64,000 nt of DNA from Bacillus sp. 2205SS5-2. GTDB taxonomy: Bacteria > Bacillota > Bacilli > Bacillales > Bacillaceae_K. Position numbers and translations under genes: made by a program. Below the pieces are notes generated by a model, which worked only from the letters and a program-made list of their open reading frames with translations, did no database searches and had not been told where the DNA came from. Positions within the stretch are counted from its first letter, which is position 1, and each line of letters begins with the position of its first letter. The stretch spans positions 1 to 64,000 of the forward strand of contig NZ_JAYKTS010000012.1 in the NCBI RefSeq assembly GCF_037024155.1. The letters are read 5' to 3'. Of the stretch, positions 34,365-44,553 are shown in pieces.

Positions 34365-36035
34365 ATGAATTTTTATCAAAATGATTCCCTATTAAAAGAC
34401 ATTTTAAAACATCAGTTAGAGGATGATTTCTTTCAATGGGCGGACGGAGAGCTAACTGAATACGGTCAGTTATGTGGTACGGAGATAGATGAACGAGCGA
34501 AACATACGGATCGTGAAGGGCAGCCAAAACTGCTAAAATATGATCGCTTTGGGAATGATGTGTCTGAGGTATGGCTCAATGAAGGATACAAACAAACGAT
34601 TCGTGATACGTATGAGCGAGGAATTGTTGGGTATATTCATAAGGCGATACCATTGCTAGGGAGAACAGGGAACTATACTTATTCTTTTGCGCAAGGATAC
34701 TTACTTTCTCAATCAGAACCAGGATTTTATTGTCCCGTTACGTTGACGATGGCTACCGCTTATCTGCTCGATCATTATGGTAGTGACGAAGTTAAGAACC
34801 GCTTTTTACCTCATATTCTTTCAACGGGGGAAGTTGAACTATATGAGGGAGCGACATTCTTAACCGAAAGACAAGGAGGTTCTGATGTCGGAGCCAATGT
34901 TGTGAGTGCAAAACTGACGGAGAACGGCTCGTATCAGTTATATGGTGAAAAATATTTTGCCTCGAATGCAGGAGCTTGTGGGGTTGCGATGGTTTTAGCA
35001 CGAAGAGAGGGAGCTGCAGAAGGAACGAGAGGCTTGAGCTTATTCGCAGTTCCGTGGCGAAACAACAACGGTTCTGTAAATCAAATCACCATTCGGCGCT
35101 TGAAAGATAAACTAGGTGTTCGTGCGGTTCCTTCTGCTGAAATTGTATTTGAAGGATCGGAGGCTTATTTAGTAGGAGAGGCTGCAAAAGGAATTCACTA
35201 TATGATGGAAGCACTGAATTTATCAAGAGTTTGCAACGCAATCGCTTCTATCGGCATTATGAAAAGAGCGTATGAGGAAGCGAAAACCTACGCAATGGAA
35301 AGAGAGGCGTTTGGCAAGAGGCTTACAAGCTATCCGATGATTCGTGAATCACTCGTGAAGATGTCTGTGAAGCATGAAGTTGACACACGAGCAATTTTTT
35401 CCTTGATTTCATTATTTGAAAAAGTTATGAAGAAAGGAAGTTCAGCGACAGACGAAGAAAAAGTATTGAACCGCCTTTTGATTGCTTTATTGAAGAAAGA
35501 ATCAGCTGAACAATCGATTCACTTTGCCCATGAAGCGATTGAAATGCATGGTGGAAATGGCTATATTGAAGATTTTGTTACTCCTCGCTTACTCCGTGAT
35601 GCACAAGTACTAACCGTATGGGAAGGAACCGCCAATGTATTAGGTTTAGAGGTATTGAGACTGATGAACCGTTATCAAGCCCATGCCTTGTTTATTGAAA
35701 AAATGGAGAAAGAATACTCACACTTAACAACTGAGCAACAGCAAATAGGGAAAGAGGTTATTTCCGGTTTAGCGCAATTAAAGGAGCTAACGGAATACAG
35801 CATGAATAGTTCAGAAGATGTTCAGACTTATCATTGCAAAAGAATAGCTAGATTGATGACATATATTTATGAGAGCATAGTAATATTAAAGGTTATTTCA
35901 ACACCAAGAAGTCGAAAAGTAGCAGAAGTATTTCTTCGTGATACATGGCAGAAAGAAGAGTGGAAAGATGAAAAATTGTTAGGGCATCAATACTTTGATG
36001 ATATTGTTCTGCATAAAGCACATCAAGGGGTATAA
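34365..36035 (+). CDS. Acyl-CoA dehydrogenase, AidB-like
   Basis: 556 residues from the ATG at 34365, after GAGGAGAGAG. An ATG at 34347 overlaps that site. The FAD-dependent acyl-CoA dehydrogenase core has FLTERQGGSDVGANV, YGEKYFAS, and AMEREAFGKRL then EMHGGNGYIEDF. The catalytic base region DAQVLTVWEGTANVL is present. The extra C-terminal helices (about 430-556) and the N-terminal extension give the AidB/long-form size. It follows a MerR regulator that probably controls it. The exact acyl substrate is not evident. Confidence 0.9.
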   Translation: MNFYQNDSLLKDILKHQLEDDFFQWADGELTEYGQLCGTEIDERAKHTDREGQPKLLKYDRFGNDVSEVWLNEGYKQTIRDTYERGIVGYIHKAIPLLGRTGNYTYSFAQGYLLSQSEPGFYCPVTLTMATAYLLDHYGSDEVKNRFLPHILSTGEVELYEGATFLTERQGGSDVGANVVSAKLTENGSYQLYGEKYFASNAGACGVAMVLARREGAAEGTRGLSLFAVPWRNNNGSVNQITIRRLKDKLGVRAVPSAEIVFEGSEAYLVGEAAKGIHYMMEALNLSRVCNAIASIGIMKRAYEEAKTYAMEREAFGKRLTSYPMIRESLVKMSVKHEVDTRAIFSLISLFEKVMKKGSSATDEEKVLNRLLIALLKKESAEQSIHFAHEAIEMHGGNGYIEDFVTPRLLRDAQVLTVWEGTANVLGLEVLRLMNRYQAHALFIEKMEKEYSHLTTEQQQIGKEVISGLAQLKELTEYSMNSSEDVQTYHCKRIARLMTYIYESIVILKVISTPRSRKVAEVFLRDTWQKEEWKDEKLLGHQYFDDIVLHKAHQGV

Positions 36036-36116
36036 ACGGTTTAAACCTAGACGAATGAATCATTCCCTTATATAATGAGGCTGAAATAGATGGAAGATTG
36101 AGTCGGGGGGATAAAA

Positions 36117-36500
36117 TTGTCACACGCCACACTATTATTAAGAATTTCAGCAATTTACGCGCTAATTGGAGCGTTTATGGGCTCGCATATGGCTGGAGCA
36201 GGGTCCTATGAGTTTCGTCCGATTCATGCTCATATTTTGGTTGTTGGTTGGTTAAGCTTATTTGCTTTTTCCACCTATTATCGATTATATGATGTACCGA
36301 AAAAATCCAAACTGGCTTTTTTACATGTATGGACAGCTATTCTTGGATCAATTGGGCTGACACTGGGAATGTATTTTTATAATGTAAATCCATTTCAATT
36401 CGCGGAAAGCTTTACGATGGTATTTTATATTGCGGGCGGAAGTACATTATTAATCAGCTTTCTACTGTTCGTCCTATTAACATTTAAATATTCAAAGTAA
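36117..36500 (+). CDS. Four-span membrane protein, heme-copper oxidase subunit I-like
   Basis: 127 residues with four membrane spans. The motif PIHAHILVVGWLSLFAFS resembles the helix of heme-copper oxidase or NnrS-like proteins that binds heme through His. The protein is far too short to be an oxidase on its own. TTG start seven bases after GGGGGG. A terminator follows at 36504. Function unknown. Confidence 0.72.
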   Translation: MSHATLLLRISAIYALIGAFMGSHMAGAGSYEFRPIHAHILVVGWLSLFAFSTYYRLYDVPKKSKLAFLHVWTAILGSIGLTLGMYFYNVNPFQFAESFTMVFYIAGGSTLLISFLLFVLLTFKYSK

Positions 36501-36503
36501 GAG

Positions 36504-36549
36504 AAAATGACTTATGAGCAGAAAATAGGCTGCCCATAAGTCATTTTTT
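36504..36549 (+). terminator. Rho-independent terminator
   Basis: AATGACTTATG pairs with CATAAGTCATT, with inner GCAG/CTGC, then T6. Confidence 0.85.
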
Positions 36550-36559
36550 CTTTTTATTA

Positions 36560-36722
36560 GGCTGTTTTTGCAAAGCTTGTTGTTTTTCGGATCAGTTGAT
36601 CATCTACAATATAGCTTTGTTTTGGGCATCATTTCGTCTATTTCTGATAGAAATCAACAGTGAATTGGAGGATTTAATCAAAAGTATGATGAAAAAGCAA
36701 CAATGGATACTTTTTGTGTCCA
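36560..36722 (+). repeat. Dispersed inverted-end repeat, subfamily B (nearly intact)
   Basis: Starts GGCTGTTTTTGCAAAGCTTG. The core has AATATAGCTTTGTTTTGGGC and AGAAATCAACAGTGAATTGG. It ends AGCAACAATGGATACTTTTTG. Confidence 0.8.
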
Positions 36723-36889
36723 TTGTTGCTATTCAATACTAACCTCAATGGAATTCTTTATTTTGGTAATGATTTCTTCCGAGAATATGCCCTAAACCAA
36801 TCTTTTTACGGTTTACTTCCTGCTATGAAAAGCAATATCCTCACAAAAGTAGCTTTCTAAACAAAGATCAACATATTAAACACAATTCT

Positions 36890-37045
36890 CTAATCACCAT
36901 CGACTCGGTTTTTAAACGCTTCTTGAGTCACAAGATACTCTTGGTCTTCTATTTTCTGTTTGGCATGTTTTTCTGCTATCGCATTTTCCGGAAAGTTTCC
37001 TGGGTGATTTTTCTTTTTGTGGTTAAAGGATTTACCTCTGCCCAT
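36890..37045 (-). CDS. Small basic protein (51 residues)
   Basis: From the ATG at 37045, nine bases after AAAGGAG, the frame encodes MGRGKSFNHKKKN, then PGNFPENAIAEKHAKQK and ends NRVDGD. A second ATG at 37051 is closer to the ribosome site. The composition (Lys/Asn/His-rich, no signal) resembles the small Bacillus proteins of spores (YfhD/YpzI-like) but I cannot assign it. It stands alone in a 1.5-kb gap. Confidence 0.65.
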   Translation of the reverse strand: MGRGKSFNHKKKNHPGNFPENAIAEKHAKQKIEDQEYLVTQEAFKNRVDGD

Positions 37046-37051
37046 ATCCAT

Positions 37052-37548
37052 CGACTCCTTTCGATATTAGTATGGATATAAAAATTGAAATTATGTTGAT
37101 ATGCGTGTTTTGTTTTCTTAGTATCTCCTTAGCTTATCTTGTAGAGGTTCTTTTGTATAACGGGATAAATAATAGAGTAAGGTTATTTTTCAAGTGGGCT
37201 TAATACTGGTATTAATAACTACTAGGCTTTTGAACTAGGTACGGGGAAGCGAAGATAGATCCTAATTTTATTGTTATTCAATCCCGTTAGTCTCAGTACT
37301 CCAAAAAAAGGAGCAGGTGATTCACAGCTTACACCATTACCTTGAATTTCAATCATCGTGAATCGTGCGCTTTAATGGAATAAGAACATTAGTGATATAA
37401 CCACTTTAGGGGCAGGGGAATGATCAATCTTCCGCTAATTCAAAAATAAGAAGAGGTTCATTTATCGTTGACTAATTGGTAGCAGGGTCTAGCTCCTGAT
37501 TCCTATTGATTTAATGGGTAGTCCTGATAGACTCCTCTATTTTAGTAT
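37052..37548. other. Intergenic, no gene seen
   Basis: AT-rich stretch between the small basic protein gene and a split repeat. No ORF with a ribosome site, RNA or complete repeat was seen. Confidence 0.45.
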
Positions 37549-37890
37549 GGACTTCGTTTACATTGTGGCTATTTCATCTGCTTTTGACTAATTCCTCCAT
37601 TCCACTGTCGATTTCCAATCCAAGCAACTCTGCACAAAAATCATCAAGGCCTGTAATAATGTAGAATAAAGATATGAAGTTGTAAAAAAGCGGAAAACAT
37701 ATTTCTTCTCGGGGCGAGAGTATTGAATTTTGAGGCTTCCTATACATTAGTTCCATAGTATCTAAAACTTTGGGGTATTCTTTTTTGCTGAGTTTGTATC
37801 AGAATAATTTCGGAAAGATGTCTCGAAACTAAGCTGTCTTACAGTTTTTCGACTGGTAGAAGGGCAAAAATCATTAGAAAAAACAGTCTT
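37549..37890 (-). repeat. Dispersed repeat, subfamily B, split by about 190 bases
   Basis: The B right end in reverse (TTACATTGTGGCTATTTCATC, to 37617) and the B left part in reverse (GATGTCTCGAAACTAAGCTG, from about 37809) flank unrelated DNA. That DNA encodes a 60-codon frame without a ribosome site. Confidence 0.5.
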
Positions 37891-38021
37891 AAGCTAAAAT
37901 CTATGACGATTGTGATAGTGAAAGAGACGCATGTTAGTAACAGGCGGCTTGACAAAATGAGTGTAAATGGTATGAATAAAGTACATTAAACGTTTTTTGT
38001 CTCATTAAGGGAGCGGATACG

Positions 38022-39341
38022 GTGAATATTGTTTGGTTAAAAAGAGATCTGCGATTAAAAGATCATCAACCTTTGTTGGATGCAGCTTCAGCTGGGGAAA
38101 CACTCATCTTATACGTGGTTGAACCTTCTGTTTGGAAGTCTTCTGGAATGTCTAAGCGCCAGCTACGATTTGTTATTCAAGGACTAGAAGATGTAAAAAT
38201 TCAGCTTGAAAATATAGGCGGTCGACTGGCTTTTTACATTGGTGAAATGAATGAAGTATTGTCTCTACTTGCTCATACATATGGGGTATTTCATTTGTGG
38301 TCCTATTGTGAGGGGGGATCTACTTTACTTAATCACCGAAATGCTTTTGTTAAAGAATGGATTCAGGAAAAAGGCTTTTATTATTCAGAGATTGAACAAT
38401 ATGAAAAACTGCGAAAGAAACAATGGCTGGAGAAGATGAACCAGCCTATAAAATCACTTCCTAGAAAAATATTTTCGCCTAAAGAGCTACCCATTGGTTT
38501 TTTTGAAGACGTAAAGAGTTTATTCCGCTTCGAAAAATTATTACAAGGAGAACTGATTGTTTTTGGAGAGCAGGGGGGAGAGAAGAATGCTGAGGATACC
38601 CTGAAATTGAGTCTGAAAGCAGAGGATCTTTTTTATCGGCTCACTTCTTATTTAGCTTGGGGAAATATTTCTTCTCGAATGATTTGGCAAAAAGTAAGTG
38701 AAGTTCAGTCTAGTCAAGATTCAGCTGTACATCCATTTCTTGAGCAATTATTTGCTCGAGAAATGCTACTTGCGACAAGTAACTTAGGCTCAATTTCTAT
38801 GGAACAGCCTGTACAAAGAGTAGAGAAGCAGATAGATTCAAAGGAATTGGTTAATTGGGAGCAAGGAAAGACGGGTTTTCCAATTATTGATGCTATCATG
38901 AGGTCGCTACAAAAAACGGGTCATATAGAGGAAGAGTTAAAAGAAATTGTTGTTTCGTTTGCTCATCATTTTCTACTACTACAAAAAGAGCAAATCGGGT
39001 TCTCATTGGCCAAAATGCTCATAGACTATGATCCTCCGAGTCATTGGGCAAAGTTGAATCAATATGTTAAGCGTTCACCCCTCATGCATACAATAAAAAC
39101 AGGGAAAAAAATAGATCCACATGGTGAGTTTATTAAGCGTCATGTGATTGAATTAAAGCAAATTCCTGCTAAATATACTCACGAGCCATGGTTATATCCG
39201 GGTTTCTTTGCGCTTAATTATCCATCTCCAGTCTTTGATTATCATAAAGAATTTTCGAAAGCCAAAAGGGTAAGATCCTCTCAGAAGAAAACAGACTTAT
39301 CAATGGGAGAAAACTCAAGTCAGCTGACGTTAGATATATAA
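38022..39341 (+). CDS. Divergent photolyase/cryptochrome-family protein
   Basis: 439 residues. The N-terminal alpha/beta antenna domain begins NIVWLKRDLRLKDHQPL, and the C-terminal FAD domain has WEQGKTGFPIIDAIMRSLQ. Downstream, the usual GWxHNRxRM and NNGNWQW signatures are replaced by TGHIEEELKEIVVSF and PSHWAKLNQYV. FAD-site and electron-chain residues thus differ from standard CPD photolyases. GTG start after AGGGAGCGG. It may be a DNA repair enzyme of an unusual subfamily or a light sensor. Confidence 0.85.
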   Translation: MNIVWLKRDLRLKDHQPLLDAASAGETLILYVVEPSVWKSSGMSKRQLRFVIQGLEDVKIQLENIGGRLAFYIGEMNEVLSLLAHTYGVFHLWSYCEGGSTLLNHRNAFVKEWIQEKGFYYSEIEQYEKLRKKQWLEKMNQPIKSLPRKIFSPKELPIGFFEDVKSLFRFEKLLQGELIVFGEQGGEKNAEDTLKLSLKAEDLFYRLTSYLAWGNISSRMIWQKVSEVQSSQDSAVHPFLEQLFAREMLLATSNLGSISMEQPVQRVEKQIDSKELVNWEQGKTGFPIIDAIMRSLQKTGHIEEELKEIVVSFAHHFLLLQKEQIGFSLAKMLIDYDPPSHWAKLNQYVKRSPLMHTIKTGKKIDPHGEFIKRHVIELKQIPAKYTHEPWLYPGFFALNYPSPVFDYHKEFSKAKRVRSSQKKTDLSMGENSSQLTLDI

Positions 39342-39367
39342 AAAGGTGTCCAAATGGACACCTTTTT
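39340..39367. terminator. Bidirectional terminator
   Basis: A 13-bp perfect stem AAAAAGGTGTCCA with an AA loop lies between the photolyase gene and the convergent chemoreceptor. Confidence 0.9.
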
Positions 39368-39376
39368 ATGTGGGAA

Positions 39377-40846
39377 TTATGATATTTTTTCTTGGATTTT
39401 TGAAGCACTCTGAACAGTTTCCTCTACGTATTGAGCAATTGCTTGGTTGTCTTCGTTCAATGTTTCGATTGTGGCTGAAATTTCTTCTAATCCAGCTGAA
39501 GCTTGCTCAAAAACAGCCGCAAGTTCTTTTGTAGAAAGCTCGGCATCTACGGTTCGGCCATTCACTTCATTAACAGTTGTTGCCAATTGGGTGAATTGAC
39601 CTTGAATAAGGGATAACTTTCCACGAAGATTGGTGAAAGAGCCGACAACTTGGTCCGTTGTTAAGAGATTTTCATTTAATTTACTATTACTCAAAGTCAT
39701 CTTTTCTAAGGCACTTGAATTGGCCATGTTTACAGAAGAAAGGTTTACTGTAATGAGCTGTGCTGTATTGCTCGTCATTTCGGCGAGCTTTCGGATTTCA
39801 TCGGCCACAATAGAGAATCCTCTTCCAGCTTCTCCAGCTCGAGCCGCTTCGATGGAAGCGTTAAGTGCAAGTAAATTGGTTTGTTCAGTGATATTTTGAA
39901 TATTTCCGATAAAGCTATTTGTTTCTTCAATTTTATTTGTGAGCTCAGTGAATGTATCGCTTAATTCATGGATAAAAGTACTCAACTCATACATATTTCC
40001 TTTCAGCTCCGAAACCTTCTCCGATCCTGAAGTTGCGATATCAGTCGCATCCCCTGTATGAGTGAAAAGCTCGTCGGCCATTTTGGCCAAATCATTCATC
40101 TTTTCCATCGTCAGTTCTGAAATGGAAGCAATACTATTAATTTGGTCACTTTGGGTCAAACTTCCTGCAGAAATTTCTGACACAGCGGTTTTCATCTCAT
40201 TTTGTGACACTAGATGATTCTGAATTTGTGTGTGAATGTTTGAGATACCGAAGGAGATTAAAGAGAGTTCATTTTCGAGAAATGTTTTTTGCTCATCCTT
40301 CTTAGTCGTTTCCGCTTCAGCTGTTGCAATATATTCTTTCAAATGACTGAATTGACGACCATTTTGGCGAATCAATACTCCTAAAATAATTGCGAGTAAG
40401 CTATAAACAAGAAGGATTGAAGGGAATATTTCGCTCAAGTTCTCTGTCGCATAAATATTGTTTAAAACTAGTGAAATAATTCCAAATCCCTGTCCTAAGC
40501 CATAAATTCTCGGATTAAAGTGAACGGTTGAAAAAACAGCTAGAAAGAATAAAATGAAAAAGTTATTCATAGATCCCCCTATTAGGAGAATAGAAGTGAT
40601 ACACATTCCATAGATCATAACAATGCTAAAGTACGGGAAGAAAATAGGTTTCTTTAATAAAAATTGAAATAGAACATAAAACAGAATAAACACAACAAGC
40701 TCAATCGCATAAATGGATATAGTCTGGATTGGACTTTCATTTAAAATTGTAAAAATTAGTGCGGAAACAAGTGATAATAAATACGTGTAAAACATTAATG
40801 CGTTCTTTTTGGTACGATCCTGGGTAATCAGTTGATCTAAAGTCAT
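39377..40846 (-). CDS. Membrane methyl-accepting chemotaxis protein
   Basis: 489 residues. Six or so N-terminal membrane spans (about 18-175) with very short loops form the sensory part instead of an extracellular domain. A long coiled coil follows with the intact tip [15 protein letters not shown] and [19 protein letters not shown]. The signal is unknown, and such 6-span receptors may sense membrane or lipophilic cues. ATG after AAAGGAGCC. This receptor is intact, unlike the one at 29649-31206. Confidence 0.9.
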   Translation of the reverse strand: MTLDQLITQDRTKKNALMFYTYLLSLVSALIFTILNESPIQTISIYAIELVVFILFYVLFQFLLKKPIFFPYFSIVMIYGMCITSILLIGGSMNNFFILFFLAVFSTVHFNPRIYGLGQGFGIISLVLNNIYATENLSEIFPSILLVYSLLAIILGVLIRQNGRQFSHLKEYIATAEAETTKKDEQKTFLENELSLISFGISNIHTQIQNHLVSQNEMKTAVSEISAGSLTQSDQINSIASISELTMEKMNDLAKMADELFTHTGDATDIATSGSEKVSELKGNMYELSTFIHELSDTFTELTNKIEETNSFIGNIQNITEQTNLLALNASIEAARAGEAGRGFSIVADEIRKLAEMTSNTAQLITVNLSSVNMANSSALEKMTLSNSKLNENLLTTDQVVGSFTNLRGKLSLIQGQFTQLATTVNEVNGRTVDAELSTKELAAVFEQASAGLEEISATIETLNEDNQAIAQYVEETVQSASKIQEKIS

Positions 40847-41037
40847 GTTTTATGGCTCCTTTGTAGTGGAAATCTGCACTCTTAATCTATATATCGTCAC
40901 AAAATGACAAATTTCAATCTTTAAAGTGCTGATTATCAGAAAAAGTCAAAGAAAATACATAATTACCTGAAAATATTCAATTGTTTAATTATTAACAAAA
41001 GTTTATACTAAAGACAAATGTTTCGAGGGGGGACGAT

Positions 41038-42132
41038 ATGAACGACAAAGAGAAGCAATTGTTGGAATTAATTGAAAATAATCCATTTATTAGTCAAAAT
41101 GAGTTATCAGAACTGAGTGGTTTATCTCGATCAGCAGTAGCAGGCTATATATCCTCATTTATGAAAAAAGGACTCATTCTTGGAAGGGCTTACGTATTAC
41201 CGAAAAAGACAGGTGTAGTCTGTATTGGAGGAGCCAATGTAGACCGAAAACTTCAGGTGGAAAATGAGCTTCAACAAGGTACATCCAATCCAGCAACTTC
41301 TTTCCAATCTACAGGAGGTGTTGCGAGAAACATTTCCGAGAATCTGGGGCGCATAGGGATGAATGTTTCTCTTTTGAGTGTCGTGGGTGATGATGCAGAA
41401 GGAAAATGGCTTATAGACGAAACCAAACCGTATGTAAATATGGATCATGTTTCGATCCTTCCTAAGCATACGACAGGAACGTATTCTGCTATTTTAACCA
41501 ATAGTGGAGATATGTTTGTCGCCATTGCTGATATGGGTATTTACGATGATGTAGATTCTACTTATTTTGAAAAGAAGTGGGGGACCATTTCCTCAGCGGA
41601 AATGGTTTTACTGGATACAAACTTCTCACCTGAGGTCATTAGGTACATACTTAGGCGATGCAAATATGAAAAAATTCCTGTGACAATTGCTCCGGTATCA
41701 GCACCAAAAGTGAAAAAACTACCAGAGAATTTAACGGGCACCACTTGGTTAATCACGAATCACGAAGAAGCAGAGTCGCTCTTAAATACGAAATTAATTG
41801 AAGATAGCGACTTCTTTCTTGCAGCAAAAAAATTGATTAATCGTGGTGTGGAGCGAGTGGTCATTAGCCGTGGAGAAAAAGGAATTATCTATTATACGAG
41901 AGATGGAAATGCGTCGGTCATTCTCCCCCCCACAATAGAAGTAAAGGATGTGACAGGGGCAGGTGATTCCTTGGTTGCTGGAATCATTTATGGTCATGTA
42001 CATGAACTAGAAGCAGAAAAAGCTGCACAATTAGGGATGGCCTGTTCCTATGTAACATTACAAAGCACTGATACAGTCTCACGGAAAATGAGTAAGGACA
42101 ATATACAAAAAGTCTATAAACAGTATTACTAA
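41038..42132 (+). CDS. psuK: Pseudouridine kinase with N-terminal helix-turn-helix
   Basis: 364 residues. A winged-helix segment (about 1-55, with [18 protein letters not shown]) is fused to a PfkB-type kinase with GGANVDRKL at the start and the catalytic [12 protein letters not shown] near residue 310. It phosphorylates pseudouridine and the fused HTH may regulate the operon. ATG after GAGGGGGGAC. psuG lies 11 bases downstream, giving the standard pseudouridine-degradation pair. Confidence 0.9.
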   Translation: MNDKEKQLLELIENNPFISQNELSELSGLSRSAVAGYISSFMKKGLILGRAYVLPKKTGVVCIGGANVDRKLQVENELQQGTSNPATSFQSTGGVARNISENLGRIGMNVSLLSVVGDDAEGKWLIDETKPYVNMDHVSILPKHTTGTYSAILTNSGDMFVAIADMGIYDDVDSTYFEKKWGTISSAEMVLLDTNFSPEVIRYILRRCKYEKIPVTIAPVSAPKVKKLPENLTGTTWLITNHEEAESLLNTKLIEDSDFFLAAKKLINRGVERVVISRGEKGIIYYTRDGNASVILPPTIEVKDVTGAGDSLVAGIIYGHVHELEAEKAAQLGMACSYVTLQSTDTVSRKMSKDNIQKVYKQYY

Positions 42133-42143
42133 GGGAGTGCATT

Positions 42144-43064
42144 ATGGAAAATTATTTGGAGTATTCAGAAGAAGTATTACTAGCTAAACAAGAGGGTAGA
42201 CCAATTATAGCATTAGAATCAACAATCATTTCGCATGGAATGCCTTATCCACAAAATGTGAAAACTGCAAAAGAAGTAGAATCTATTTTACGAGAAAATG
42301 GAGTTATTCCGTCAACCATTGCGATAATGAACGGAAAAATAAAAATCGGCCTTTCTGATGAAGAGCTTGAATTCTTAGGGAAAACGGAAGGCGTTGCTAA
42401 GGTTAGCAGAAGAGATATGCCTTTTGTTTTAGCTTCCAAAACCTTAGGGGCAACGACTGTGGCAGCGACCATGATTTGCGCACAAATGGCCGATGTTTCG
42501 GTGTTTGTTACCGGTGGAATCGGGGGTGTACACCGAAACGGAGAAGCGACATTAGATATTTCTGCTGATTTAGAAGAATTAGCACAAACAAATGTAGCTG
42601 TAATTTGTGCAGGTGCCAAGTCAATTCTAGATCTTGGTTTGACCTTAGAATATTTGGAAACAAAAGGTGTGCCGGTTATTGGCTATGGAACAGAAACTCT
42701 TCCTGCTTTTTACACGAGAAATAGCGCCTATTCTGTAAATTACACACTAGACACTCCCCTAGAAGTCGCTAATGTAATGAAAACTAAATGGGATTTAGGA
42801 CTTAAAGGTGGATTAGTAGTCGCAAACCCGATTCCGGAAGAATCAGCAATGGGAGACGAAATTCATTCCATTATCGAGGGTGCTTTAACGGAGGCAGAGG
42901 AAAAAGGGATTATTGGGAAAGATGTGACTCCTTTTCTATTGGGAAAAGTAAAAGAAATGACAAAAGGTAAGAGCCTTGAGGCTAATATTGCTCTTGTAAA
43001 ACATAATGCATTAATCGGTTCCTTGATAGCAAAACAATTCTACAAAGAGAGTGTAGGAATTTAA
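42144..43064 (+). CDS. psuG: Pseudouridine-5'-phosphate glycosidase
   Basis: 306 residues, full length. It cleaves the C-C bond of pseudouridine 5'-phosphate to uracil and ribose 5-phosphate. Family stretches are [46 protein letters not shown] and [11 protein letters not shown] after AAGGGAGTG. Second gene of psuK-psuG. A terminator follows at 43151. Confidence 0.95.
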   Translation: MENYLEYSEEVLLAKQEGRPIIALESTIISHGMPYPQNVKTAKEVESILRENGVIPSTIAIMNGKIKIGLSDEELEFLGKTEGVAKVSRRDMPFVLASKTLGATTVAATMICAQMADVSVFVTGGIGGVHRNGEATLDISADLEELAQTNVAVICAGAKSILDLGLTLEYLETKGVPVIGYGTETLPAFYTRNSAYSVNYTLDTPLEVANVMKTKWDLGLKGGLVVANPIPEESAMGDEIHSIIEGALTEAEEKGIIGKDVTPFLLGKVKEMTKGKSLEANIALVKHNALIGSLIAKQFYKESVGI

Positions 43065-43150
43065 TTTTATCAACGAGATTGAATTTATTCTCTCGATCAG
43101 TCATTTTGAATGAAATGTTAGAGGATCCAAAGATTTTGCTGCATCAATGA

Positions 43151-43180
43151 AGCGCAAGGCGTATTATCCTTGCGCTTTTT
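43151..43180 (+). terminator. Terminator of psuKG
   Basis: AGCGCAAGG pairs with CCTTGCGCT around an eight-base loop, then TTTT. Confidence 0.85.
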
Positions 43181-43627
43181 ATATTCTGATTATTAAACCC
43201 AAACGACTTCTTTCTTCATTTTTGAAACAGATATGATGTATTTCTCGGGAAATTTCACCAAAATCCTAGATTTTGTCCGCTTTCCACCTAAATATGAAAG
43301 AGCTTATCGAGAAGTTTCCTTCTGAAAAAGATCACTTTATATAGGGAGAAGGAATGTAGTAGAGGAATTGTAGTCTTAGCCTTGCTCTGAAATTAGCGAA
43401 ATGGGGACCGATGTAGCTGTAGTGGAAAAACTCCATGAGCCAACTCCGATTAGAGATGGGTCAAATATTATTTTAATCCAAAATTCTACTTATCTAGGAT
43501 TTGAAAAAAGAATATGCCATGGTAAAAGTGAATAAAAAGGAGATACAACTCTTTAAAGCAGATATTCACCTCACCGATTTTCTGAAGATAGAGAATTTCT
43601 GACAATGTGTGTGAATGATAAATGAAA
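43181..43627. other. Intergenic, possible coding remnant
   Basis: A 44-codon frame at about 43402-43536 (starting MGTDVAVVEKLHEPTP) has no ribosome site. The rest shows nothing recognisable. It may be a decayed gene. Confidence 0.3.
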
Positions 43628-43676
43628 AAACCTAAAAAAAGAAAGAATGGCTTCCACTCTTTCTTTTTTTAGGTTT
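43628..43676. terminator. Long orphan hairpin
   Basis: A 23-bp stem with one mismatch, beginning AAACCTAAAAAAAGAAAGA, with a three-base loop. It has a strong terminator shape but no gene ends next to it. Confidence 0.6.
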
Positions 43677-43714
43677 ATAGGGTGTGAAAACCTCTCAAGA
43701 AAGTGTTCGTCTTG

Positions 43715-44036
43715 ATGGCGGGTAGCAGCTATGGGACAAATAAGGCTTCACTGCGTGTACTGCCAGATGCCTGCCGTCCCTGAGCAGCCACTTCCGCTTT
43801 TCGTGATCTAGCTGCAGTGGCTTGCGGCTCGGGGTCAAATGAATAACCCTCCAGCGATGCAGGCATCACCTCCGAGTTCTTCATTTGCCTGACGCCGCAG
43901 GGCAGCCACTTCCGCTTTTCGTGATCCAGCTGCAGTGGCTAGGGACTCGGGCATTTGTCAGCCCACTACGTGAAGCAGGCTTCACTGCGTGTACTGCCAG
44001 ATGCCTGCCGTCCCTGAGCAGCCACTTCCGCTTTTC
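43715..44036. repeat. GC-rich repeat cluster 2
   Basis: About three units like those of cluster 1, alternating the AGGCTTCACTGCGTGTACTG type and the ATGAATAACCCTCCAGCGAT type. Each closes with GCCACTTCCGCTTTTC. The last base touches the yfkK stop codon. Confidence 0.82.
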
Positions 44037-44258
44037 TTATTTCCTTAAGTCTCCTATTTCTTCTACTATGGATTGCATTTCGTTTGGGCTGAAGGTTGGT
44101 TTTTTCATGACGTAATGATACATGTCTTTAATATCCTCATACTTTTCAAGGTTGAAATCGCTGGAATTAACTGCCCCTTCGTTTACCATACGTAATTTTG
44201 TTTTAATTTCATCTAACATAAAAACCATGTTTTCTCTATTTTTTGTGTTTAAATCCAT
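44037..44258 (-). CDS. yfkK: UPF0435 / DUF1128 protein
   Basis: 73 residues. The family core EIKTKLRMVNEGAVNSSDF, LEKYEDIKDMYHYVM and FSPNEMQSIVEEI is complete. Function is unknown in the family. ATG after AAAGGGCG. It is the first member of the yfk gene block that continues on both strands to 62.6 kb. Confidence 0.88.
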   Translation of the reverse strand: MDLNTKNRENMVFMLDEIKTKLRMVNEGAVNSSDFNLEKYEDIKDMYHYVMKKPTFSPNEMQSIVEEIGDLRK

Positions 44259-44505
44259 TTTGATCGCCCTTTCTACAGTAAGTAAACAGATTGTTTACTT
44301 TTTAAGTTACTTTTATCTTACAGAGATAATTTCATTTCGTCTATAAAAGATAGCAAAGAGAGTCAAGTATATATGTAATTTTCTTATATGAAACGTTGGA
44401 AAAAAATGTTTCATTACTAATCAAAGTGGGAAGAAGAATACAGAAGCAGATAAATGAAGAATTCATAAAAGTAGTATACAGAAGTATTTCCACATCATAT
44501 AAAAC

Positions 44506-44530
44506 GTTGTATTAATATGAAAATGGGATA
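44506..44530 (+). promoter_or_regulatory. Tentative sigma-B-like promoter
   Basis: GTTGTA, 13 bases, then GGGATA, partly matching the general-stress consensus GTTTAA-N13-15-GGGTAT. It lies 23 bases upstream of the YtxH-like gene. Confidence 0.3.
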
Positions 44531-44553
44531 AAAAATTAACGGAGGTTTTATAA

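Noticed and set aside
37574-37756. Sixty-codon minus-strand frame
   Set aside because: It runs from unrelated DNA into a dispersed repeat and has no ribosome site.
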